Shown here one piece after another: positions 1 to 10,860 of a DNA stretch of 64,000 nt. Below the pieces are notes generated by a model. The model ran no database searches, was not told the DNA's origin, and worked only from the letters and a program-made list of their open reading frames with translations. The DNA comes from Neovahlkampfia damariscottae (taxonomy: Eukaryota > Heterolobosea > Selenaionea > Neovahlkampfiida > Neovahlkampfiidae): NCBI GenBank assembly GCA_016618085.1, contig JABLTG010000031.1, positions 62,001-126,000 of the forward strand, written 5' to 3'. The translations under genes and the position numbers were made by a program. The stretch's first letter is position 1. Each line of letters begins with the position of its first letter.

Positions 1-1
1 T

Positions 2-205
2 TCATGGTGTGTTTGGACAGCTGCTTGTTCATTTAAAAGAGCACAATTACATGAACCATTTTATAAGAATGTTGAAAAACCAGAAGGTTCAATTTTAAGT
101 TCAATTTATAATTCATTGTCTATTGGTTCATCAAAAACAGATACAAAAACAAAACAACCATTGAAAGATGGAAAATCATCACAAAAAAATCAAAATAAAA
201 AGTAA
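2..205 (+). CDS. 3' end of an unrecognised protein (partial)
   Basis: An open frame enters from the left edge and ends at TAA 203-205, giving 67 residues. It starts with an aromatic/cysteine-rich stretch (SWCVWTAACSFKRAQLHEPF) and ends in a Ser/Lys/Gln-rich basic tail. The 5' part lies outside the window, so no family can be named. Codon use (A/T-ending) matches the neighbours. The next gene starts 88 bp downstream on the same strand. Confidence is moderate that it is coding and low for any function. Confidence 0.5.
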   Translation, partial: SWCVWTAACSFKRAQLHEPFYKNVEKPEGSILSSIYNSLSIGSSKTDTKTKQPLKDGKSSQKNQNKK

Positions 206-261
206 TTTTTAAAAGAAAAAAAATAATGTGAAAAAAAAAAAAGATTCTAATAAGAATTTGA

Positions 262-266
262 CCAAT
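262..266. promoter_or_regulatory. CCAAT element 5' of the RSL1D1-like gene
   Basis: TTGACCAATCAAAAG lies about 28 bp upstream of the ATG at 294. This is a typical instance of the pentamer found upstream of nearly all genes here, in either orientation. The known binder of CCAAT in eukaryotes is NF-Y; that this factor acts here is inference. It also argues for starting the gene at 294, because a longer reading from the GTG at 228 would run through the element. Confidence 0.5.
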
Positions 267-293
267 CAAAAGAATTTTTGTATTCAATTTTTC

Positions 294-1655
294 ATGGACG
301 TACAAACTTTGTTGAAACAAGATTGGGAATTTGACCCAGAAGATCCAAGTTTTAAGTCAACTGATATCACAGAAAATGATTTAAATCAAGAAGAAATTGA
401 AGAAGAAGAACAAAGAAAGTTGTTAATTTCTAAAATAAAAAATAGAAAAGAAAATCCATTGAATCCAACTTTATTTGAAGATAATATACTGAAAGATTTC
501 ATTGAAAGTGAATTATTATTAGATGAAGAATTAAAAAAACCAATGAATGAAATTATAACTGATGTCACTGGTAAAAGTAAAATTGCAAGACAATTTGAGT
601 ATTATAAAACTGAAAAGGAACGATTACAATTTAAATTAAGATCTTTAACAGTTGATGATAATTTATTCAAAAAAGCAATAAAAGAACTTTTAAAATTTGA
701 AAAAGAAAATGAAAAAAATGAATTAATTGAATCAAATAATTTCATTACTTTGACTTTAGTTTTAGATTTTCCAGTTAGAGAAACACATGATTATATTAGA
801 GTTCCAATTGAATATTCATTATTTTCAACTACAGGTCAAATGGATATTTTTGTCGTTGTTTCAGATGAAAAAGTTGAAGAATATCAAAAAATTTTAGAAG
901 ATAATTATAAACTTGGTGAATTTGAAGTAGTTTCAGCTACAGATTTTTACAAATTATATCAAAGTTATGTTCAAAAAATTAGACTTTTAAATTCATATGA
1001 TGCATTCTTTCATGATAATACTTTAGACGAAGAAAGAGTTAAAGCATATTTAGGTGCTAAATTTAGATCAAAAAAAAAATTTCCACAAGTATTTGATTCA
1101 GAAAATGGCGCTTCAAATTTATTGGACATTGTTAACAGCTCATATAAATCAACAATTTTAAGTTTAGAAAAAGGTCATACTTCAATTGAAATTAAAATCG
1201 GAAGAACAAATATGAGAGAAATCGATATTCATGAAAATTTAAGAATAGTTTTAAAAAAAGCACCTATGCCAACTGATGTAGTAAAAATGTTCTTGAAAAC
1301 TTCAAATTCACCTGCTTTATGTATTTTTGCAGGAAATCCAAAACCATTTTATGTAACTAAACAATTCAAAAAAGAAAAAAGTTTTGTTCCAACAGAAAAA
1401 GAAGAAGAAATTTTAACACCATTCAAAAAGACAAGAGAAGAACCAAAAGATGTTGAAAAGAAAACTGATGATGTTCCTGTTTTAAAAAAAGTTGATAAAA
1501 TTGTGAAACAAAAAAAAATGACTGAAAAAAAAAAACAACCAAAAGTATCAGCAGTTGTTCAACAAGAAACAGTAGAAGTTCCAGCAGCAACAAAAACAAC
1601 TGTAGCTGTTTCAACTGAAAAAAAGAAAAAAAAAAAAAAGAAAAAAAAAGAATAA
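294..1655 (+). CDS. Ribosomal L1-domain protein, RSL1D1/UTP30-like
   Basis: Single-exon gene of 453 residues. The centre resembles the ribosomal L1 fold of RSL1D1/Utp30/Cic1: a segment with SYDAFFHDN, then LGAKFRSKKKFPQVFD, then TSIEIKIGRTNM and a following EIxxN helix. These match the nucleolar L1-domain family, which works in pre-60S and small-subunit processome assembly. The N terminus (about 110 residues) is acidic and charged and is not recognised. The C terminus is a long Lys/Glu-rich tail ending in a lysine run, typical of nucleolar proteins. The start is set at ATG 294, downstream of a CCAAT element. Alternatively it could be a diverged true ribosomal L1, but the length and tail favour the processing factor. 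Confidence 0.6.
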   Translation: MDVQTLLKQDWEFDPEDPSFKSTDITENDLNQEEIEEEEQRKLLISKIKNRKENPLNPTLFEDNILKDFIESELLLDEELKKPMNEIITDVTGKSKIARQFEYYKTEKERLQFKLRSLTVDDNLFKKAIKELLKFEKENEKNELIESNNFITLTLVLDFPVRETHDYIRVPIEYSLFSTTGQMDIFVVVSDEKVEEYQKILEDNYKLGEFEVVSATDFYKLYQSYVQKIRLLNSYDAFFHDNTLDEERVKAYLGAKFRSKKKFPQVFDSENGASNLLDIVNSSYKSTILSLEKGHTSIEIKIGRTNMREIDIHENLRIVLKKAPMPTDVVKMFLKTSNSPALCIFAGNPKPFYVTKQFKKEKSFVPTEKEEEILTPFKKTREEPKDVEKKTDDVPVLKKVDKIVKQKKMTEKKKQPKVSAVVQQETVEVPAATKTTVAVSTEKKKKKKKKKKE

Positions 1656-1684
1656 AGCGTCATATAATTTTTAGAGAGAAATAT

Positions 1685-2275
1685 TTATTTTAACCAAAGT
1701 TTCAATCGATAAGCATCTCCTCCACTTAAATAATATTTATGTAATTTTTTATCTCTAACAAAACCCAATTTTTCATACAGGTATAATGCTGCTCCATTGA
1801 AAGTTTCAGTTTCCAATACAACTTCGTCAGCTCCTTCTTTAATCATAGTTTCAATTGCAAGATTTACTAATTTCTTTCCAATTCCTCTTTTTCTATAAGC
1901 TTGATCAACAGCAAGCCTATTTGATTAAAAAAAATAATTAAATTTTTATACATTGCAATATAACCACGTTCTCTACCATTTTTATGTTTGTCCAATTTTG
2001 ATACAATTGCGCCGACTTTTTAAAAGTTGAATTTATTTTTTTCGTTTTACTGATATAATTATCTTTTGATGAATCAACTGCTAGTATTGTATGTTTTGGA
2101 AAATTATTCGTAAAATATCTATAAGTATAAATACTTTTCAAAAAAAAAAATAAAAAAAAAAACGAAAAAATGAGTCATACCTATAAGGCTCAGATAAATC
2201 TAAATCCATTAAATATTTTATACGTCCTAATTGTGTCTCATCTTTATAAAATTCATATTTTATTTCTTTTGTCAT
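1685..2275 (-). CDS. NAA30: N-alpha-acetyltransferase 30, NatC catalytic subunit
   Basis: Catalytic GNAT subunit of NatC, which acetylates N termini beginning Met-hydrophobic on ribosome-bound chains. Removing three short introns (about 2113-2160, 2010-2045 and 1922-1957) restores [14 protein letters not shown] near the N terminus, a hallmark of NAA30/Mak3. The acetyl-CoA loop ([11 protein letters not shown]) follows, then [20 protein letters not shown] and [14 protein letters not shown]. It ends in RLKLWLK, like family members. The protein is about 155 residues, so it has only the catalytic core without a long N-terminal extension. It is convergent with the L1-domain gene, with 29 bp between the stops. 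The start is ATG 2275, with ATTGG at 2325-2329 upstream. Confidence 0.9.
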
Positions 2276-2363
2276 CACTTCAACAAAAAATAGTTCAAAC
2301 AAATCAAAATCAAGAATTCTTATGATTGGAAGAAAAATAAAAAAAAAATTTAAATCAAATTTT

Positions 2364-4068
2364 TTAATCTTCTGGATCCATTTGACCACCTCTAATTTTT
2401 GGGCCTCCTGAAGGACGTGACATAATAATTTGATCAACACTCAAAATTGTAATAACAGCATTTGTAGCCAATTGAATACCCCAAAATTTAGACATAAAAG
2501 AATCATATAATTCATCTTCTTTAACAACATCTTTACCTTCAACACTTTCTAAATCAACACCAAAGTTCGCATTTCCATTTTCATGTTGTGATGATAAGTT
2601 TGAAATTACTTCTGAAGCATTTAAACCTGATGACTCAGCTAAAGTTTTTGGAATAACTTGAAATGCTTCAGCGTACTTTTTAATAGCATATTGATCTAAT
2701 CCAGGTGTATCATTTGAATATTTTAAGACTTGTTTGAATATTTCCATTTCAAAAGCACCAGCACCTGCAATTAATCTATTATCTTTTGTAAAAGCTTTAT
2801 AAATGTTAACACCATCATCAATTGCTCTTTCAACTTCATCTAAAATATTTGTTGTTGCACCTCTTAAAACAATAGTTGATACTTTTGATTTTTCTTCAAC
2901 TTGATCAAAAATTAATAATTTGGTTGATGATATTTCTTTAACATCAACTAAAAAGAATAAAACTCTTTTTTTTTTTTTTACCTTGAGTACAAGTACCAAT
3001 TTCTTCTGCTGTTGGTTTTCCAATTCTCACCAATGGAATTGCACCACATGAATTACATAATCTTCTCATATCAAATTTTGATTGTACTTTAACAGCCATA
3101 ATATTATATCTTTCTAAAAAGTGTAATGCCATTTCACTAAAACTTCCTTGTGTAACCATAACATTAACACCTGCACTTGCAATATCTTTAATATCTGTTT
3201 CAATAGCTTTTTCTTCTCTATCACTATACGTTAATAATTCTTCTGCTGTTTTAATTGAAATTGTTTCTTTTGAATCTAATGAACCTAAATCAATGTTACA
3301 AGCATATGCTGCAATTTTAGCATTTTTTATATGTTTAATTGAACCTTCTGTATCTCTTTCAAGTGCAAAACCTTTTATAACAAATGAATCTGAAATTGAA
3401 CCACCTGTAACTTTTACTGTTCTAACATTGTCAACATTGAATGCATTTTCTTTTGTTGGTAAAACTGAAATACAAGCTTTTGAGATTAAAGGAATTAATA
3501 TATTTTCTTGTCCAAATTGTGTTGCTGAAATACCTGCTTTTAATCCTTTTGCTACTTCTTTTTCGTCTCTTAAATCAGATACTTTTGAAATGACTAAAGT
3601 TTCAATAACTTCTAATGTTTTTTTTAAAGCTTTTTTATATCCTGTAATGATATCTGATGGATGAAGTCTAATTGTAGTTAAGAGTTTTTCAGCTTGATAT
3701 AAAAGTTCTCCTGCTAAAGTAACTACAAAATTTGTACCATCACCTACTTCTGTTTCTTGTGATTGTGCAGCCATTACAACTATTTTTGCAGCTGGATGAA
3801 TAATTTCCATTTCTTTCAACATTGTAACTGCATCATGAGTCACAAAAATTTTTTCTAAATTATTTATAACCATTTTATTTAACCCTTTTTAAAATTGATA
3901 TTTAGTGTTTTAAATTTAAGAAATACCATTTGGACCCATACTTGTTCTGGTTAATTCAGATAAATCACGGACAGCCTCAATGTTTCTTAACATTGATTGT
4001 TCTAATCCAGAAAGATGTTTTGTTCCATCTTTTAAAATTTCTTGAATTGAATTTTGATTAAAGTTCAT
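2364..4068 (-). CDS. CCT8: T-complex protein 1 subunit theta (CCT8)
   Basis: Subunit of the cytosolic group II chaperonin TRiC/CCT, which folds actin and tubulin. Exon 1 gives the N terminus with SGLEQSMLRNIEAVRDLSEL and TRTSMGPNG. After a 45-nt intron it continues LNKMVINNLEKIFVTHDA, the theta-type version of this conserved segment. The ATPase motif appears as GDGTNFV. The theta-specific stretch IKKYAEAFQVIPKTLAESSG and the C-terminal SVDQIIMSRPSGGPK are present. A second intron lies near 2955-2985, between the apical and equatorial parts. Total length of about 540 residues is normal. Two CCAAT elements (4105-4109 and 4132-4136) sit upstream and may be shared with the divergent CWC21-like gene. 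Confidence 0.93.
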
Positions 4069-4286
4069 GATGTTTTCTTTCCTCTTTTTTTTTTTATAAA
4101 CCAACCAATGAACTAAATTTATAAAAATCTGATTGGTTATTTGAAGAATCAAGTTTAAGTTTTTTTTATTTTTTTTGAAATAATTATCATATTTTGGACT
4201 TCAAAGAAATCATAAATTCTCAAAAAAATAATAACATTTCATTGGATAAAAGTTCAACTAAAAAGAACCAACCCAAGAGAACTTTA

Positions 4287-5090
4287 ATGTATAACGGAAT
4301 TGGATTAAACACACCAAGAGGTACAGGAACCAATGGTTATGTACAATCAAATGCAGCTCATGTAAAAGAATGGAAAGTAAAGAGACCAGATGGTTATAGA
4401 GAAATTTTGGATATACCTGCTCCAAAAATCAAAGAAGCAAACAAAGATATTTTGAGTCATGAAAAAAAAAGAAAAATAGAAGTTGAAGTGTATAAATACA
4501 GATTAGAATTAGAAGAAAAAAATATTTCAGAAGAAGAAATTGAAGTCCAAGTAGAAAAAAAAAGAGAAGTACTTTTACGTCGATCAGAAGTTGAAGAAAT
4601 GGATAAAGTAATAAAAAGACCTGGTCAATATTCAAAAGAAAAAAGAGAAGAAAAGAAACAATTCTTCAACAAAACAAATAAAGAGTCTCATTCCATAAAA
4701 GAAGCTCAATTAAAAAAAAATGAAAGAGCAAAGGAAATATTAGGAATTAGAAAAGATTTTCAACCTGGTGATGGATTTGATTTTGATGGTGAAAGAAAAA
4801 AACAAAGAGAAACTTCGAAAAAAGAAGAAGAAGAAAAATTAGATTTTATTAAACAAATTGAAAAGAGTACTAATAGTCATCAAAAAGAAAAAACAGATTC
4901 ACCAAGAAGAAGAAGAAGAAGACATGGGTCATCAGATGAATCATCATCAGAAGAAGAAGAAGAACGAAAAAGATATCAAAGAAGAAGAGAGTATTCACCT
5001 GAAAGAAGAGATAGAAGAAGAAGAAGAGAATATTCACCAGAAAGAAGAAAAAGATATTATTCATCTGATTCAGAAGAAGAAAGAAAATAA
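4287..5090 (+). CDS. CWC21/SRRM2-like spliceosome protein
   Basis: Splicing factor of the Cwc21/SRm300 family, which binds Prp8 in the catalytic spliceosome. The start is ATG 4287 because the protein then begins MYNGIGLNTPRGTGTNGYVQ, which is exactly how the cwf21 family begins; an upstream extension has no ATG. The cwf21 helices follow (NKDILSHEKKRKIEVEVYKY). The C-terminal third is Lys/Glu/Arg-rich and ends in a repetitive RRREYSPERR region, a small RS-like tail as in SRRM2. It has 267 residues and one exon. Its stop is only 3 bp from the stop of the convergent RhoGEF gene. Confidence 0.88.
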   Translation: MYNGIGLNTPRGTGTNGYVQSNAAHVKEWKVKRPDGYREILDIPAPKIKEANKDILSHEKKRKIEVEVYKYRLELEEKNISEEEIEVQVEKKREVLLRRSEVEEMDKVIKRPGQYSKEKREEKKQFFNKTNKESHSIKEAQLKKNERAKEILGIRKDFQPGDGFDFDGERKKQRETSKKEEEEKLDFIKQIEKSTNSHQKEKTDSPRRRRRRHGSSDESSSEEEEERKRYQRRREYSPERRDRRRRREYSPERRKRYYSSDSEEERK

Positions 5091-5093
5091 ATT

Positions 5094-7370
5094 TTATTTT
5101 TTTTTTAAAGCAAATAACGATTTTCTATTTTTTGCAGTATCAGGAGAATTACCTTCTTTTTGAGTTTGTAAATGTTTTGGTAAAGTATTTGGATATAAAA
5201 GTAAAGATTCATTTGAAGAAGAAGAAGAAGATCCTAATAATGATTTTGATCTTTCATTTGATGAAGAATCTGAATCAACAGTCAATTGAACTGGAGCTGA
5301 TAATTTTCTTTTTCTTTCATTTTTTGTAACTTTTAATGAATTACTTTTAAAAGTAACAGTCAATCCACTTTGATATGATTCAATATATTTATCTTTTTTT
5401 GTTTTTCCTTTTTTGTTAATTTTAAAATTTCTAATTTTAGATTCTTCTTCATCATCTCTTTTTTGAATAAAATCTAATAAATCCAAATTAAATTGATGAG
5501 AAAATAATTGAACATATTTTTTTTGTACAAGACCAATCAGATTGTACTCATGATAATAATTTTGAATTCCTTTTAAAAATTCATCTTTGTCTTCTAAATT
5601 ACATTTTTTATCTTCTTGATTTAAAAATAATTTTGGTTGTTTATCCAATGAAAAATAATGTGGATATAATTTTTTCTTTTTTTCTTCATATAATAAATCA
5701 CAATATTCAGAGCTTGATATTACATTTAATTTAAAAACTTACTATTCTTTTTTAAATTCAGAAGGTGGAAATATATTCATTCCAATTTTTGAACAAATAT
5801 AATAATCATTTCCACTAATCTTTTTTGGATTTGTTTTAATTTCAACTAAATCACCTAAATTTAACTTTAATTCATCTGAATTCAATTTCATTAAATCTTC
5901 TAAAATAAAACCAAGACCTAAAATATTATCTTTTTCTTTTGCTAATTCATCTTCTTTTATTATTCCTTCATTTCTTTTAATTGTAATATCATCATAATTA
6001 TCCAATTCTGATAATGATTCAGAAGAAGAAGAAGCATCTTTTTTTGTTGAAAATGATGAAAATATTGATTTTCTATGTTTAATTTGTTTCATTTTTTTTT
6101 CTTTTTGATATTTTATAGTTGCTCTTTCAACATTTTTAATTTTCATTTCTTTAACAATATCATCCATTACTTTAATAAATCCATTAATAAAATCTTCTTT
6201 TTTCTTTTCAATTGAAACAATTATAGTTTCATCTTGATGAACTATTTGAATTGCATTTTTAAAATTTTCATTTTCTTCTTCTTTAATATTAACAATCCAT
6301 GGATATGGTGATTGCATAAAATCATAAAAATTTTCCATTCTATTCTTTGAATCACATATTAAAAGACCATCATTGAAAAAATATAACCATTTTTCTTTCC
6401 ATTCATTATTTTCATAAATTAATACTTCTTGTGAGAATGCATGTTTTCTTGCTGGTTTTACAACTGCAAAATCACCTTTAACAGTTACAGCACTTGATAT
6501 TTCATTGAGTTTTTCACTTTTTTTTTTGTAAATTAATTTTATCTCTTTCTTACTGATGTTCAAATTCTCTCATTTTTTCGTTTACATAATTTGCGACACT
6601 TTGAATTTCTTTTAAACCTTCAACAAGGTAAGGATAATCTCGATGATTCTGACTTGTTTTACTTAATAAATCTTTTAATAATAAATTGTATCTAAAGAAT
6701 AGGTTTGTGTCAAAGAACGAAAAATTCTAACCTTGGAATTCTTTGAACAGGAGTAATTACTTTTTGTTTTTTAGTTTTTTATTTTCCAGACTTACATAAT
6801 GAATTGATATCATAACCTAGTGACAACTCTTTTTTGAACTTTCTTTGATTGTCGAAGAATTCATTAAGGTTTTTGTTTGCTTTTCTTAAATCACGAAGTT
6901 TAGCTGAAATTCTATCAAAATTATTGCAATACGTAGTATAAGTTTTCAAAAAAGGTGCCTATTATGGTTTGAATTAATATTTAGAAAAAGTTACGAATTT
7001 TTTAAAGATTTCACCAATGGTCAACGTTGGTTTCATCTTTTTTTTATCTTCATCTAATCTTGTTTCAATCTAAAATTAATTTTAATTTTGTCCAAAGTGT
7101 CATACTTGTTTTAACAACTTTTTTCCTAAACCACGAATAACACTTAAATCTGAAAACACTAAATCATAGTCTTTTTGTTCTATTAAACTTCCTTTAGTTC
7201 CAATAGTTTCTCTTAAAGGTTTTGCGTAGGCCTGTTTTTGGGTTTAGAAAAAAAAAATAATCTACATTCTCAACAGCATCTAATCCTTGAATATAAGACT
7301 CTTCTGTTTCGTGAATCTCTTTCACTATATTCATTCTTGCATGTGGTTTAAAATTTGCACCTGAAGACAT
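5094..7370 (-). CDS. RhoGEF with DH and PH domains
   Basis: Activator of Rho/Rac-type GTPases. The gene is split by several ~30-45 nt introns. The first exon (from ATG 7370) ends in the DH start, RMNIVKEIHETEESYIQGLD. Further exons give VFSDLSVIRGLGKKLL and, around 6700-6750, the DH signature QRIPRYNLLLKDLL after joining. A PH domain follows (residues NNEWKEKWLYFFNDGLLIC), then a short SH3-like stretch (GDLVEIKTNP to IGMNIFPPSEF). The last exon is a Ser/Lys-rich tail of about 180 residues with no recognised domain. A 30-nt intron near 5711-5740 joins the SH3-like region to the tail. Exact exon borders in the middle were not all checked. CCAAT is at 7404-7408. Confidence 0.8.
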
Positions 7371-7570
7371 TTGCCGTTTTCTTTGGGTCAAAAGGTGGTT
7401 TTGATTGGCTTATTTTTTAAATTGATTTTTCCATTAAAAACTTGGTTTGAAATGCGGAATAAATAAGTTAAAAAACTGTTAAATTTTACTCTTCCAAAAC
7501 AATCAAACCCGATTTGATTGGTTTAGTTTTTAACGTCAACTTCAACAATAATCCCTCATCTGATTTTTCA

Positions 7571-8767
7571 ATGACAAAAGAAACACTTGAAGAAAATAAA
7601 GAAATCAATGAAATTGATCCTGTAATTATATGTGGAATCTCTTTGGACCAATTTAATTTTTCGATACAACTTTCAATTTTATTTTTTGGTGTTTTCTTTT
7701 TTTACATGTTGTAAGTTGAAAAAATAATTGAAAAAAAGATATGGAATTTTACAAGAGTATCTATTCACAAGTTATAATGGTTTCAAATTTGGTTTTTTTG
7801 TGGCTTTGATTCAAGTAACATTTTTCAATTTTTGTTTACTTTTTTTTCGAGTTTATTGTTTATTCTTTGATATCAGGAATACAATATGGAAGAACAGAAT
7901 TGAATCCTAAAACAAAAAAAATAACAAAAAATTACATCAAAAAATATTTATACATCAGTTTTTTATCAGTTCTTTCAATGTCAACAGGTAAATATTAAAT
8001 GAATTTTAATAAAACTATATTTCACAAAGGATATGAAGCATTATCTTATTTGACTTATCCTACAAAGATTTTATTCAAATCTTCAAAATTATTGGGTATA
8101 ATGATCATTGGAGTTTTATTTTTAAAAAAAAGATACAAAAAATATGATTATATTGCTTCATTTTCAATAGTTATAGGATTATATTTGATTTACTATTCTT
8201 CTTCAAAAACACCTTCAACATCAAATGCTTTATATGATTTTGATATTCGAGGAGTTTTGTTGATGACAATTTCAATTATAGCAGATTCATTTGTTGGTAA
8301 TTTACAGGATGAATTACTTCATCAAGAGAATGTTTCTGCAAATGAGGTTATTTTCTTTTCTCATGCTATTGGTGTTTTATATTTGTTAATATCTTCAATT
8401 ATTTTTGGTCAATTTTTTAGTTCAAGTTTGATTTAAATTGATTAATGAAACAATAGTTCAACTGGTGGCTAAATATCCATTGATAGTTGTTAATATTATT
8501 ACTATTAGTCTTTGTGGTTATTTGGGTGTTCAATGTGTTCATGGATTAACGAAATTATTTGGTATTTTGATGACTGTTACTGCTACAAGCACAAGAAAGG
8601 TATTATTTTCATTTGATTTTTTTATACCCCAATAGGTTCTATCCATCATTTTATCATTTTTGATATTTCCAAAACCATTTGGAATTTCGTATATTTTTGC
8701 TGTTTTTTTTGTTTTTACAGGTGTCTTCATTCGTGTTAGTTCCAAAAACATGTTCAATAAAAAATGA
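7571..8767 (+). CDS. SLC35B3-type nucleotide-sulfate/sugar transporter
   Basis: Multi-pass Golgi/ER membrane transporter of the SLC35B family, closest by eye to SLC35B3 (PAPS transporter 2). Family landmarks are an N-terminal QEYLFTSYNGFKFGFFVALI, then SYLTYPTKILFKSSKLLGIM, KKRYKKYDYIASFSIVIGLY, the segment GVLLMTISIIADSFVGNLQD, and VTATSTRK near the C terminus. About four short introns interrupt it (for example around 7710-7735, 7870-7900, 7990, 8436 and 8600-8635). The start is ATG 7571, with ATTGG at 7517-7521. PAPS transport is inferred; UDP-sugar or related substrates remain possible because the family has several substrates. Confidence 0.8.
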
Positions 8768-8815
8768 TTTTAATTTGAACTTCATTTTGGCTTGGACCAA
8801 TTGAATTTTTTTCAG

Positions 8816-9109
8816 ATGAAACAGTTGGAAGCACCACAGAAAAGAATTGAAAGTCAAAGAATTAATTTTTTATTTCAAGCTGCTCATTTAGTTAACCAAA
8901 TGAATCAACCTGAATTATCAAGAGTTTATGCTCATAATGTAAAAAAAATAAATCAAAAATTAATTTTAAAAAATCAATTAAAACATGAAATTTGTTCTAA
9001 TTGTTGTACCTTGTTAATATTTTCATCAAAAACTAGATTAAAAAAAAATAAATTAATTGTAACTTGCAAAACTTGTCAAAAAAAAAAGAAAGTTATCATA
9101 AAAAATTAA
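8816..9109 (+). CDS. RNase P/MRP subunit, Rpp21/Rpr2-like
   Basis: A 97-residue basic protein. An N-terminal helix pair (RINFLFQAAHLVNQM...LSRVYAHNVKKINQKL) is followed by a zinc-ribbon pattern: CSNC, a basic loop with KTRLKK, and CKTC. This order and size match Rpp21/Rpr2/Snm1, the zinc-binding protein subunit of RNase P or RNase MRP. ATG 8816 is chosen because a CCAAT element (8797-8801) lies just upstream of it. The preceding transporter stop is 48 bp away. Low sequence complexity (Lys-rich) is the main reason for caution. Confidence 0.7.
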   Translation: MKQLEAPQKRIESQRINFLFQAAHLVNQMNQPELSRVYAHNVKKINQKLILKNQLKHEICSNCCTLLIFSSKTRLKKNKLIVTCKTCQKKKKVIIKN

Positions 9110-9204
9110 AAAACAACTCAAAAAACAAAATATTCAAAAGTTTAAAATAATAAAAAAATTTCCTTCTAAAGTGTTTTTATTGGTGCATTTCAACTTCTAA
9201 AAAA

Positions 9205-10814
9205 ATGAGACGATTTTCACTGACACTCGCTTTTCTTATTTTTTCAATTTTACTATTAAATACTTTGTCAGAAGAAACCGAAAAAGGTGTTGTAACAGCA
9301 AAACATTCATTTCAACAACCTTTTCTCTTTGGAATCAATTCTGCGATACCATACTGGGAATATGGAGGTAGTTCCGTTGCTACAGAAAATTTTGTGAGAT
9401 TAACACCAGCTGTAAAATCAAGAGTTGGATGGATTTGGAATTTAGAACCTGTTGAATTCAAAGGTTTGGTTCTTTTATTTTTTTTAAATTTTTTTTGAAG
9501 ATTGGCAAGTTGAACTTTCAATAAAAATACATAATACTCATAGTGTTGGTGCTGATGGTTTAGGTTTTTGGTATTCAAAAGACATCAAAAAAGATGGTTC
9601 TTTATTTGGTCAAGACGAAAATTTTGAAGGTTTTGGTATTATTTTTGATTCATACGATAATAATGGTGATGGAAGCGAACCTGCTATTTTAGGAGTTCGT
9701 GGAACTGGAAATGGTCAAGGACAATGGGATTATGATGATGATTTAAAAAAAAAAGCACTTGACAGGTAGAATAGAACCCAAAACTAAAATATTTCAAAAA
9801 AAAATAGATGCCATGTTGATTTTCGTAGAACAACTCAAGATAGTAGTTTCTTTAAAGTTAAAATAACATACGAAAAACATAGTAAAAAACAAAAATATTT
9901 TTTTTAATTTTTTTTCAAATTCAGTTTTATCTGTTCATTATGATCCTATGGACCACGGTGAATACGTATTCTGTTTTTCAATTCCAAATATCATTGTTCC
10001 ACCTGGATATCATTTTGGATTAACTGCGTTAACTGGTGGAGTAACAGATTATCATGATGTTGCTTCTTTAGTTACAAGAAATTTAGATCCTTCAGCAGAA
10101 TCACCTGAAGATATTCAAAGAGGTTATTGGGATCCACATCAATATTTTGAAGAAGAAGAAAGAAAAAAAAGAGAAGAAGAAGAACACAAAAAACATCAAG
10201 AAGAACATGAAAGAGCATTAAAAGAAAATCAAGCGAGAGATAAAGAAATTGAGACACAAGCAAAACATGAACATCAAGTTTTTGAAGATATCAGAGAAAA
10301 ATTAAGAAAATTCAAAGAAAATAATCCAAGTGAAGAAGCATCAAAAAAGACAGGTGTTCTTGTTTTACAAGCATTGGAAGAAGTTTCAAAAACAATGCAA
10401 ACAACATCAAAAAAACATGATATTTCAAATTTAGTAGCAAAAGTTACAGTTTTAGTTGAAGAACAAGAAACAATCAAAAATTCATTATTACAAGTTCAAA
10501 CAAGTTTACATGATAAACTTGAAGATTCATCAAAACTTTTACAAAGAGAAACTGAAATGTTAAATCAACAAATTAAACAATTAGAAACTGTTTTACATGG
10601 TTTATCTGGATATGTTTCTTCTTTATCAGATCAACAATCTCAATTAGGTCAACATTTTACACAAACATCTGATCATATTAAACAAAATGTGAATACTTCA
10701 TCAGGTTCTTCATTCGGTTTTTGGGTTTATTTCATTTTATTCCAAATAGTTTTTGCTGCTGCATTCATTTATTATAAATCTTACAGAGAAATGAAAAATA
10801 CTAAAATTTTTTAA
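9205..10814 (+). CDS. ERGIC-53/LMAN1-like L-type lectin cargo receptor
   Basis: ER-Golgi cargo receptor. A signal peptide (RRFSLTLAFLIFSILLLNTL) is followed by the legume-like lectin fold: AIPYWEYGGS, VGWIWNLEPVEF, SVGADGLGFWYSKD, GFGIIFDSYDNNGDG (mannose/Ca2+ site) and FGLTALTGGVTDYHDV. Three introns of about 37-45 nt lie near 9465-9501, 9766-9809 and 9882-9924; removing each restores the lectin frame. A Glu/Lys-rich coiled coil of about 170 residues follows, then one C-terminal membrane helix and a short cytosolic tail. The tail ends KNTKIF, not the KKFF of vertebrate ERGIC-53, so the usual dilysine retrieval signal is not obvious. ATTGG is at 9179-9183. Confidence 0.88.
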
Positions 10815-10860
10815 TTATTTAATTGGACCAATAATATTCTTTTTTTTTTTATTTCAAAAG

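Noticed and set aside
228-293. Upstream extension of the RSL1D1-like gene from GTG 228
   Set aside because: It starts at a non-ATG codon, translates to Lys/Asn-rich sequence and runs over the CCAAT element. ATG 294 is preferred.
120-320. Minus-strand open frame rich in Phe and Leu at the left edge
   Set aside because: It lies opposite the end of a real gene and its spacer; composition is just the complement of A-rich DNA.
4194-4286. Upstream extension of the CWC21-like gene
   Set aside because: It has no ATG and the conserved family N terminus begins exactly at ATG 4287.
8792-8815. Upstream TTG start for the Rpp21-like gene
   Set aside because: That segment contains the CCAAT element; ATG 8816 gives a family-sized protein.
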